The translations under genes were made by a program, and so were the position numbers. DNA of 44,848 nt from Wenjunlia vitaminophila DSM 41686 (lineage in GTDB: Bacteria > Actinomycetota > Actinomycetes > Streptomycetales > Streptomycetaceae). Under the pieces are notes generated by a model. That model had not been told where the DNA came from. It made no database searches and worked only from the letters and a program-made list of their open reading frames with translations. The DNA is taken from NCBI RefSeq assembly GCF_000380165.1, contig NZ_KB904682.1:142-44989 (forward strand), written 5' to 3'. This document shows, piece after piece, positions 31,274 to 38,322 of this stretch (position 1 is its first letter; every line of letters starts with the position of its first letter).

Positions 31274-31695
31274 CGCGCGTCACTCTCCGGGGCCGCCTTG
31301 GTGGTGCTGGTGGTGGTGCCGGCGTCGAACGTCCCGCCGCCGGTGTCGGTGTCGAGGTTCGCCAGCGACGCCTCCAGCGACGCCCTGATGAGGTCGGCGC
31401 GCGGGTCCAGCCTGGCGTTGGCGTGGCGCGCGTACCACCAGGCGATGAGGAACGTCGTCAGGAACTGGAGGAGCCCGAACACGAACGCCGTGTTGATGTT
31501 GCCGACCACCGTGCTCGCCATGAAGTCACCGGCGTAGTTGGACAGCAGCACGTACAGCAGGTACCAGGAGATGAACGCGACGGTCAGCGGGAAGGCGAAC
31601 CTGCGGTAGGAACGGCGCAGTTCACCGAACTCGGGGCCGGCTTGTACCTGCGAGTACGGATCGTCCGGCGGCACCGGACGGTGAGCGGTATCCAC
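31270..31695 (-). CDS. DUF485 (YjcH-like) membrane protein
   Basis: 141 residues. The DUF485 core at about 18-85 reads FGELRRSYRRFAFPLTVAFISWYLLYVLLSNYAGDFM, with two membrane helices. It is followed by TAFVFGLLQFLTTFLIAWWYARHANARLDP and a polar Thr/Asp-rich tail. These proteins accompany acetate symporters and may assist them. I place the start at GTG 31695, with GGAG 5 bases upstream; the open frame has nine further upstream codons without ribosome-site support. Translation is probably coupled to the symporter by the 4-base overlap. Confidence 0.9.
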   Translation of the reverse strand: MDTAHRPVPPDDPYSQVQAGPEFGELRRSYRRFAFPLTVAFISWYLLYVLLSNYAGDFMASTVVGNINTAFVFGLLQFLTTFLIAWWYARHANARLDPRADLIRASLEASLANLDTDTGGGTFDAGTTTSTTKAAPESDAR

Positions 31696-31757
31696 TCGAT
31701 CTCCTGGGGGGCGGGCCCGCACTCGGGCGGGCTACGGGCACACGGGCACGCGTGACA

Positions 31758-31775
31758 ACGTGACGCGCGTCACGT
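31758..31775. promoter_or_regulatory. CRP/GlxR-like palindrome upstream of DUF485-symporter
   Basis: ACGTGACGCGCGTCACGT is an 18-base perfect palindrome of the form GTGA-N6-TCAC, the CRP-family recognition pattern. Extra GTGAC and GTCAC half-sites flank it (31752-31756 and 31774-31778). Its near edge is 63 bases upstream of the DUF485 start. Confidence 0.55.
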
Positions 31776-32184
31776 CACCAGATGGTTCCGCGCATGCTAG
31801 GGGTGTGCGCGAGCCCCGGAGAAGGGGGAACGGGGCCACGGTCCGCCCAAGCGCCACCACCACGCGCCAAACGGTTCGTTCCACAGGACGAACGGCTCCG
31901 CCGCCGCCGACCGGACACTCACCCGTTCGACGGAACCCGCGGGTTTCGGCCGCATTGACACGGTGGGTGCGGGAGTTGGCTCAGCGTCAGGCAGACGCGG
32001 GCACGCCGCACCTCTTCTTGTGCGCTCGCCGCCGGCCGCTTGGAGAGCCCCTGCCCACGTTCCTCGGCAGGGGCGCGGCCTTCGGCGACCGTCGCCCGGC
32101 GACAACCGGCTGGTCCGGTTTCGTCACCGGTGTCACACCGCGTGGTGCCGGTGCGTGATTTTGCCGCAGATGACCAAGAAACCA

Positions 32185-32214
32185 TTGAGTGGGTGGCCTG
32201 GTCAGCGATAGCTT
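32185..32214 (+). promoter_or_regulatory. Candidate promoter of the subtilase gene
   Basis: TTGAGT (32185-32190), 18-base spacer, TAGCTT (32209-32214); predicts a leader of about 70 bases. Confidence 0.4.
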
Positions 32215-32291
32215 CACTCGATCGCTGTGCCGCCGTCGACCCGATCGCGCGGTACGCGTTGTTGAGGCTTTTCTCGGCGAATGGAGAACCC

Positions 32292-33836
32292 ATGAGTGCT
32301 GTTCCAGCCCGTCGGCGTCGCGCCGCGACCGTTCCGTTGAGCATCGTTGCGGCGGCGGTCCTGGCGTGCACGCCCCTGGGCGTCAGCGCGGCGTCCGCGG
32401 ACAGCGGCGGTGACGGCGAGCGGGCCACCGCCGCCGCGGAAGGCCCCACCATGAGCTACGTGGTGAACACCAGAACCGGCTCCGGGGCGATCCACCTCGC
32501 GGAGAAGGCGGTCAAGAAGGCCGGCGGCACCGTGGTCATGTCGTACCCGCAGATAGGCGTGGTCGTCGCGCACTCCACCAACCCGCAGTTCGCCCAGGAG
32601 ATGCGGTCCGTCCGCGGCATCTCCTCCGTCGGTTCCACCCGCACCGTGCCGATCCGCTCCGCGGCGACCACCGAGGTCGGGAAGCCGACCATGGTGAGCG
32701 CCGAGCAGTCGGCCGAGGCCGAGGCGCAGGCGACCGCGGGCCAGGAGCCCAAGGAGCCGTTGCAGTGGGACCTGCCCGCCATCAAGGCGGACAAGGCACA
32801 CGCCATCTCCACCGGCAGCAGCAAGGTGAACGTCGCCGTCATCGACACCGGCGTCGACGACACCCACGAGGACCTGAAGGCCAACTTCGACCGGGACTCG
32901 TCGGTCTCCTGCGTCGGCGGTGCCCCGGACACCTCCGACGGCGCCTGGCGGCCCTTCCCGGACTCCGACGGCAACTACCACGGCACCCACGTCGCGGGCA
33001 CCATCGCGGCTCCCCGCAACGGCACCGGCGTGGCCGGCGTCGCTCCCGGGGTGAAGGTCTCCGCGATCAAGGTCAGTGAGCCGGGCAACAGCCTGTTCTA
33101 CTCCGAGAGCGTGGTCTGCGGGTTCGTCTGGGCTGCCGAGCACGGGGCCGACGTCACCAACAACAGCTACTACGTGGACCCGTGGCTGTTCAACTGCCCG
33201 AGCGACCCCGACCAGAAGGCCATCGCCGAGGCGGTGGGCCGGGCCGCCGCCTACGCGCAGCACAAGGGCGTCCTGAACGTGGCCGCCGCGGGCAACGACT
33301 ACTTCGACCTCGCCGCCGACGAGCTGGTGGACGAGTCCAGCCCGGACGACAGCGAGGCGGTGTCGCGCACCATCGACCCGAGCGTCTGCCTCGACGTCCC
33401 GGGCCAGCTCCCCGGCGTGGTCACCGTCTCCGCCACCGGGGCGAAGACCGGTAAGTCCTACTTCTCCAACTACGGCCTCGGCGTGATCGACGTCGCCGCG
33501 CCCGGCGGCGACCGCCGGGTGGCCCCGGACGCGCCCTACGAGGACGGGCGCATCCTGTCCACCCTGCCGAACAACGAGTACGGCTACCTCCAGGGGACCT
33601 CGATGGCCAGCCCGCACGCCGCGGGTGTCGCCGCCCTGCTGAAGAGCACCCACCCCTGGGCCTCGCCGAAGGTCCTCCAGATGATGATGAAGGCCCAGGC
33701 GGACCCGGTGGCCTGCCCGGAGCTGTACGACTACAACGGTGACGGCAAGGCCGACGCCGTCTGCGAGGGCACCAAGGAGTACAACGGGTTCTACGGGCAC
33801 GGCCTGGTTGACGCGCTGGACGCGGTGCGCCGGTAG
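32292..33836 (+). CDS. Secreted S8 family serine protease (subtilase)
   Basis: 514 residues. The N-terminus is a signal peptide (Arg-rich start, hydrophobic SIVAAAVLACTPLGVSAASA, cleavage near 36). Residues about 50-150 form an inhibitor-like propeptide (AIHLAEKAVKKAGGTVVMSYPQIGVVVAHS). The catalytic domain has D185 (VAVIDTGVDD), H230 (NYHGTHVAGTI) and S437 (GTSMASPHAAG), plus the AAAGN oxyanion region. Near the end, YDYNGDGKADAVC is a DxNxDGxxD-type calcium-binding loop. It is probably an extracellular protease matured by propeptide removal. ATG at 32292 has GGAG 5 bases upstream. Confidence 0.94.
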   Translation: MSAVPARRRRAATVPLSIVAAAVLACTPLGVSAASADSGGDGERATAAAEGPTMSYVVNTRTGSGAIHLAEKAVKKAGGTVVMSYPQIGVVVAHSTNPQFAQEMRSVRGISSVGSTRTVPIRSAATTEVGKPTMVSAEQSAEAEAQATAGQEPKEPLQWDLPAIKADKAHAISTGSSKVNVAVIDTGVDDTHEDLKANFDRDSSVSCVGGAPDTSDGAWRPFPDSDGNYHGTHVAGTIAAPRNGTGVAGVAPGVKVSAIKVSEPGNSLFYSESVVCGFVWAAEHGADVTNNSYYVDPWLFNCPSDPDQKAIAEAVGRAAAYAQHKGVLNVAAAGNDYFDLAADELVDESSPDDSEAVSRTIDPSVCLDVPGQLPGVVTVSATGAKTGKSYFSNYGLGVIDVAAPGGDRRVAPDAPYEDGRILSTLPNNEYGYLQGTSMASPHAAGVAALLKSTHPWASPKVLQMMMKAQADPVACPELYDYNGDGKADAVCEGTKEYNGFYGHGLVDALDAVRR

Positions 33837-33854
33837 TCCCCCGGGTCACGCCCG

Positions 33855-34928
33855 TCAGCCAGGCGCGGCGGACGACCCACGGGCCGGGCGGGGAGGTTCC
33901 ACTCCCCGCCCGGCCCTTTCCCGTCCGGCCTCCCGTCCGGCCGGCCAGGGCCGCCGGAGCGCGCCGATGACCAGCAGGAACTCCGCCGTGATGTAGGTCG
34001 CCATGACCCAGAGACCGGCCATCGGGGGGCGGGGCCACTCCGCGATGTCGAACGCGATCAGGGTGTCGGAGAACAGGAACAGCGCGCCTCCCACGGCTGC
34101 GCGCACATCGAGGCCGACGGCGGTGGCCGCGGTGGCCGCGAGCAGCAGTCCGTAGCCGGCGACCGGCAGCCGCAGGGCTCCGAGGTCGGGCCACAGCAGG
34201 GCGATCCCGGTCAGCCAGACGGCGCCGTAGGCCGTCGCGGCGGCCCGGACCCGCGCCGGCGAGGACAGCGCCCCGCCGCGCACGAAGTGCCCGACGAAGC
34301 ACAGGTGTGCCGCACCGAAGCAGGCCATCCCGCACAGGAACGCCACGTCCGCACCCACCTGGAGCAACACGTCACCGGCGCAGCTCAGCAGCAACGCCGC
34401 CACCAGGAGCCGGGAGGCGCCGCGGGCGACGGCGTAGGCGGCCAGCATCGGCATCAGGGCGGGCTTGGTGAGCTTGGTCAGGAGGTCCGTCTCGGCGGTC
34501 AACGAGGCCAGGTGCAGCGCGCTGACCGCGCCGAAGGCCGCGAGCAGGGCGGCGCTGAGGGGGCCGGTGGCCGACCCGCCGCGCCGGACGGCGAGGCGCA
34601 GCCCGACGGTCCCCCCGATCCGCCCGAGCGCACCGGTTCCCCTGGGCGCACCGGCCCGCCGGGGCGTCCGTGGCCGACCCGACCACCGGTGGAGCGGCGA
34701 CAGGAGCACCGGGGGGCGACGGGCGGCGGGGCGGGAGGACAGGGGTGGGGGTCCGGCCGGCGGGTGGTCGGTGGCCGCCCGCCGGGACGAGCGGTCGTCC
34801 GGTGACCGTTCGTCGGACGGCCGCTCGCCGAGCGGTCGTCCTTCAGGGGGCCGGCGGCCCGGTGGACGGTTGTCGGGTGGGGAGCCCGGGCCGGTGGGGC
34901 GCTGGTCGTGCGGCTTCGGTGATCTCAC
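33855..34928 (-). CDS. YhhN family (lysoplasmalogenase-like) membrane protein with long disordered N-terminus
   Basis: 357 residues as called. The C-terminal part, from about residue 120, is the YhhN/TMEM86 fold with about eight helices: LAAFGAVSALHLASL...LTKLTKPALMPMLAAYA, LLLSCAGDVLLQVGADVAFLCGMACFGAAHLCFVGHF, ALFLFSDTLIAFDIA. TMEM86 members hydrolyse the vinyl-ether bond of lysoplasmalogens. Before it lies a Pro/Arg/Ser/Asp-rich, probably disordered region of about 110 residues. GTG at 34928 shares GTGA with the stop of the desaturase-like gene, so I favour the coupled start; GTG at 34709 is an alternative. The last codons overlap the subtilase terminator. Confidence 0.75.
   Translation of the reverse strand: MRSPKPHDQRPTGPGSPPDNRPPGRRPPEGRPLGERPSDERSPDDRSSRRAATDHPPAGPPPLSSRPAARRPPVLLSPLHRWSGRPRTPRRAGAPRGTGALGRIGGTVGLRLAVRRGGSATGPLSAALLAAFGAVSALHLASLTAETDLLTKLTKPALMPMLAAYAVARGASRLLVAALLLSCAGDVLLQVGADVAFLCGMACFGAAHLCFVGHFVRGGALSSPARVRAAATAYGAVWLTGIALLWPDLGALRLPVAGYGLLLAATAATAVGLDVRAAVGGALFLFSDTLIAFDIAEWPRPPMAGLWVMATYITAEFLLVIGALRRPWPAGREAGRERAGRGVEPPRPARGSSAAPG
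33881..33916 (+). terminator. Subtilase terminator lying inside the end of the YhhN gene
   Basis: 15 bp perfect stem (33881-33895 with 33902-33916), 6-base loop, followed on the plus strand by TTTCCCG. It is 44 bases after the subtilase stop, yet within the last codons of the oppositely oriented YhhN gene. Confidence 0.7.
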
Positions 34929-35812
34929 GCTGCGGGGTCCTGTCGTGCGGGCATCAGCGGCAGCAGCCTGATCGGTGGGGCCTGGTCCGGCTGCCACCCC
35001 GGTCCCCTGAAGACATACCCACAACGCTCCCGCCAGGACCGCGTGCCACGGACGTCGCGGGCGATGGCGGCGTACTCGTGGGTGGCCACCCGGAGCGGGT
35101 TGTGGGTGGCGATGTTCTTGGTGAGCCCGTAGACGCAGCGTTCGCCCTCGGGAGTGAACGAACGGAAGAGGCGGTCCCAGACGATCAGTATCCCGCCGAA
35201 GTTCCGGTCCAGGTAGCCGCCCTGGGACGCGTGGTGCACCCGGTGGTGGGACGGAGTGTTGAACACCGACTCCACCGGTCGGGGGAGCCTGTCGATCCGT
35301 TCGGTGTGGATCCAGAACTGGTACAGCAGGTTGACCGAGGAGCAGAAGGCGAGCGTTGCGGGGTGTACTCCGGCCAGCACCACCGGGACGTAGAAGATCC
35401 AGGTGGTGAGGCTGGTCCAGGGCTGGCGCAGCGCGGTGGAGAGGTTGAACCGCTGGCTGGAGTGGTGCACCACGTGGCAGGCCCACAGCAGGCGGACCAC
35501 GTGGTGGCCGCGGTGGGACCAGTAGTAGAAGAAGTCCTGGACCAGCAGGAGCAGCGGCAGGGTCCACCAGAGCACCGGGACGCGGAACGGAGTGAGTGCG
35601 TAGAGGCCGGCGTAGGCGGCGACGATCGGCACCTTCCACAACAGGTCGAACCCGATGCTGCCCAGCCCCATGGTCAGGCTGGTGGCGGTGTCCTTGACGG
35701 CGTACCCGCGCTCGTCCTCGTCCGGATGGAAACGGTAGGAGACGATCTCGACCGCGGTGAGCAGCACGAAGGCCGGTATGGACAGCAGCACGACGTTGGG
35801 AAACCCGGTCAT
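34925..35812 (-). CDS. Sterol desaturase/fatty acid hydroxylase superfamily protein
   Basis: 295-residue membrane di-iron hydroxylase. The histidine clusters expected for the family are present: FYYWSHRGHH, CHVVHHSSQ and PSHHRVHHA, with helices around residues 6-25, 50-95 and 140-170. The superfamily covers sterol desaturases, fatty-acid hydroxylases and alkylglycerol monooxygenase. The YhhN gene follows with a 4-base overlap, which hints at ether-lipid or vinyl-ether metabolism. ATG at 35812 is preceded 7 bases upstream by TACCCT, so the transcript may be leaderless. The open frame continues far upstream but with no family similarity. Confidence 0.88.
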   Translation of the reverse strand: MTGFPNVVLLSIPAFVLLTAVEIVSYRFHPDEDERGYAVKDTATSLTMGLGSIGFDLLWKVPIVAAYAGLYALTPFRVPVLWWTLPLLLLVQDFFYYWSHRGHHVVRLLWACHVVHHSSQRFNLSTALRQPWTSLTTWIFYVPVVLAGVHPATLAFCSSVNLLYQFWIHTERIDRLPRPVESVFNTPSHHRVHHASQGGYLDRNFGGILIVWDRLFRSFTPEGERCVYGLTKNIATHNPLRVATHEYAAIARDVRGTRSWRERCGYVFRGPGWQPDQAPPIRLLPLMPARQDPAA

Positions 35813-36091
35813 ATCAGGCAGGGTAGGCGTGGCATCCCGCCCCGGGCCAGATGTGGTTACTAGTGAGTAAGAAAAATCTGGCGCCCGTTGGTCCCTGGCG
35901 CCCCAGGAGCCCCAGTGGCACTCCCGTCCGGTCGCGGACCACCGCTCGGCACCTGTGGGGGCGAGCCCAACTGAGGCTCCCTCACCCCACACCACCTCAC
36001 CACTGTGTGGTGGCACGCCGGTTGGTCGGGCGCTGGACAGCACCGGTCCTTCCGCGGACCGGTGTCCGAAGTGGCCCGTATCCTCAACGCC

Positions 36092-37096
36092 ATGCTGGAC
36101 ATGAGCGCAGCCGCATCGCGGCGCCCCTGGCCGGCCGCCTACCCCGACGGTTACGCGGTCGTTGACGTGGAGACCACTGGTCTGGCCCGCCATGACCGGA
36201 TCGTGTCGGCCGCGGTCTACCGGCTGGACACCCGGGGGAACGTCCAGGACCACTGGTACTCCCCGGTCAACCCGGAGCGCGATCCGGGCCCGGTGTGGAT
36301 TCACGGGCTCACCGAGGAACTGCTCGCCGACGCACCCCTGTTCGGGGAGGTCGTGGACGAGCTCACCGAACGGTTGACCGGTCGGGTGCTGGTCGCCCAC
36401 AACGCGGTGTTCGACTGGTCGATGCTGGCCCGGGAGTACGCCCGCAGCGAGCGGCAGCCCCCGGTCAGGACCCGGCTGTGCACCATCCACCTCGCCAAGG
36501 ACCTGGGGCTTCCGCTTCCCAACCACAAGCTGGAGTCGCTCGCCGCCCACTACGGGATCGTCCAGCGGCAGGCCCACCACGCCCTGGACGACGCCCGTGT
36601 GCTCGCCGAGGCGTTCCGGCCCAGCCTGCACCTGGCCGCCGCGGCCGGTCTGCGCCTGCCCCTGCTCGCCTGCAGGCCGCTGGACGTCCCGCTGCCCCAG
36701 CCACGGGACGCCCCGCCGGCGTCGGCAGCCGGGTCGGCGCCGTGGCAGGGCTGGCGGCCGACGCGTCGGCTGCCGCCGTGCCCGCACCCCAACCCCGGCC
36801 GGCTCCGGCCCGGCGGATCGCTGGTCCAGGGGATGCGGGTGGCGTTCTCCGGGGACACCGGCATCGAACGCGAGGAGCTCGAGGACCGCGCCACCGCCGC
36901 CGGGCTGCACGTGTCCCGCAGCATCAGCCGGCTCACCAGCGTGCTGGTCACCAACGAGCCGGACTCGGGCACCGGCAAGGCCCGGCGGGCACGGGAGGTG
37001 GGCACGCCCGTGGTGGACGAGCGCACCTTCGTCTCGCTCCTCGAGGCGGTGCTCCCCGCGCCCAGGGCCCCGGCGCCGGGGGCCGGTCCCACCTGA
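36092..37096 (+). CDS. DnaQ-like 3'-5' exonuclease with C-terminal BRCT domain
   Basis: 334 residues. The RNase T/DnaQ exonuclease domain is at about 18-180: Exo I DVETTG (D25, E27), Exo II AHNAVFDWSML, Exo III HHALDDARVL. A Pro-rich linker follows (about 195-245). A BRCT domain spans about 250-322 (LVQGMRVAFSGDTGIEREELEDRATAAGLHVSRSISRLTSVLVTNEPDSGTGKARRAREVGTPVVDERTFVSLL). It is likely a DNA repair or replication-associated nuclease. TATCCT (36079-36084) lies 7 bases before the ATG, suggesting a leaderless mRNA. A second in-frame ATG is at 36101. Confidence 0.93.
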   Translation: MLDMSAAASRRPWPAAYPDGYAVVDVETTGLARHDRIVSAAVYRLDTRGNVQDHWYSPVNPERDPGPVWIHGLTEELLADAPLFGEVVDELTERLTGRVLVAHNAVFDWSMLAREYARSERQPPVRTRLCTIHLAKDLGLPLPNHKLESLAAHYGIVQRQAHHALDDARVLAEAFRPSLHLAAAAGLRLPLLACRPLDVPLPQPRDAPPASAAGSAPWQGWRPTRRLPPCPHPNPGRLRPGGSLVQGMRVAFSGDTGIEREELEDRATAAGLHVSRSISRLTSVLVTNEPDSGTGKARRAREVGTPVVDERTFVSLLEAVLPAPRAPAPGAGPT

Positions 37097-37251
37097 CGCC
37101 CGCCACGGCAGGCGGTACCTGACACGCCCCGCCACGGCGGGCGGCCGACGCGGGGCTCCGTCGGCTTCCCGCATGGGGTGTCCGGAGTGGACCCGTTCGG
37201 CGGCGGTACCCGGCCCGCGTCGGGCGTCCCCCGGAGCGGTACCGTCGAGGG

Positions 37252-38124
37252 GTGTCGTACCGCTTTCTCCTCTCCCGCCGGTGGCTGCTGCTCACCCTGC
37301 TGGGCCTGGTGCTGATCCCGGTCATGGTGAAGCTGGGGTTCTGGCAGTTCCACCGCCATGAGGACCGGGTGGCGAACAACGACCAGATCGCGGCGACCCT
37401 GAAGTCCCGGCCCGTCCCGGTGGGCGAGCTGACCGCTCCCGGCCGCGAGGTCTCCGGCGACCGCGTCTGGCGCTCGGTGACCGCCACCGGCCGCTACGAC
37501 ACCAGGCACGAGGTGGTGGCGCGCCAGCGGACCGCTGCGGACGAGGCCACCATCGGCTACTTCGTGATCACGCCCCTGGTGATGGACGACGGGAACGCCC
37601 TGCTGGTCAACCGCGGCTGGGTGTCGCCCGGGAACGACATCACCACCTACCCGGACGTTCCGCCGGCCCCCCGGGGCGAGGTCACGGTCACCGGCCGGCT
37701 GCGGCCGGACGAGACCACGGGGAACAGCGGCATCAAGAACAAGCAGGGCCTGCCCGACCGCCAGATCATGTTGATCAACAGCGAGCTGCTCGCGGGGGGC
37801 CTTCCGTATCCGCTGGTCGGCGGCTACGTCGAGCTGTCCGGGACCTCGCCGCAACCCAAGGGCGAGCAGCCCGAGCTGGTCCCGGGACCGGACCACTCCA
37901 GCATCGGCAACCACCTCGCCTACGCCATCCAGTGGTGGCTGTTCACGGCGATGGTCCCGGTCGGCTGGGTGGTCCTGGCCCGGAGGGAACACCGGGACCT
38001 GCTGGCCCAGGCGAACGGCACCAGGCCGCCCGCCGGTGGCGCCGCGGGACCGGGCGGTACCGTCCCGGCCCCCGCGCCCGACGCCGACCAGCGGCCCGAG
38101 CCCGCCCAGGCGACCCGACCCTGA
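37252..38124 (+). CDS. SURF1 family protein
   Basis: 290 residues. SURF1 is an assembly factor for cytochrome c oxidase that assists heme a insertion. There are two membrane helices, one at about 10-30 (WLLLTLLGLVLIPVMVKLGFWQFHRHEDR, with the family's LGxWQ motif) and one near 223-243 (NHLAYAIQWWLFTAMVPVGWVVL, with the conserved HLxYAxQWxxF motif). A large extracytoplasmic domain lies between them, with VTATGRYD and LLVNRGWV. A Pro/Ala-rich cytoplasmic tail ends the protein. GTG at 37252 follows TACCGT (37240-37245) by 6 bases, again a leaderless arrangement. Confidence 0.93.
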   Translation: MSYRFLLSRRWLLLTLLGLVLIPVMVKLGFWQFHRHEDRVANNDQIAATLKSRPVPVGELTAPGREVSGDRVWRSVTATGRYDTRHEVVARQRTAADEATIGYFVITPLVMDDGNALLVNRGWVSPGNDITTYPDVPPAPRGEVTVTGRLRPDETTGNSGIKNKQGLPDRQIMLINSELLAGGLPYPLVGGYVELSGTSPQPKGEQPELVPGPDHSSIGNHLAYAIQWWLFTAMVPVGWVVLARREHRDLLAQANGTRPPAGGAAGPGGTVPAPAPDADQRPEPAQATRP

Positions 38125-38253
38125 CCATGCCCGGCCCTGACCACGGGCGGCCCGCTCCGCCCCGGTGAGGCCCGGGCCGTTGTCCGTCACCCCGCCGTCC
38201 CCAGGAACCGGGGACGGATCAGGAGTACCCGGCCGTGACACGGGCAGACGAAT

Positions 38254-38280
38254 CCCTGCCCGGTATCACGCCGGGCAGGG
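38254..38280. terminator. Hairpin between SURF1 and GH15 genes
   Basis: CCCTGCCCGG (38254-38263) pairs with CCGGGCAGGG (38271-38280), 7-base loop. It is 130 bases after the SURF1 stop and 43 bases before the GH15 start, so it may end the SURF1 transcript or lie in the GH15 leader. Confidence 0.5.
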
Positions 38281-38322
38281 GCGGCCGTGCCCGGGTCGGT
38301 GTCGTGGAAGGGGGCGCAAGCG

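Larger units (their letters stand above)
31696..32291. other. Divergent intergenic region between symporter operon and subtilase
   Basis: 596 bases. It contains the CRP-like site, an inverted repeat GTTCGT...ACGAAC (31874-31893), a TTGACA at 31955-31960 without a good -10, and a candidate subtilase promoter near 32185. I see no convincing gene. Confidence 0.5.

Noticed and set aside
31955-31983. TTGACA as the subtilase promoter
   Set aside because: No acceptable -10 at 16-18 bases, and it would leave a leader of more than 300 bases. The pair at 32185-32214 fits better.
35813-37174. Long upstream extension of the desaturase-like frame
   Set aside because: It runs antisense to the exonuclease-BRCT gene and is not protein-like. 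Family similarity begins at 35812.
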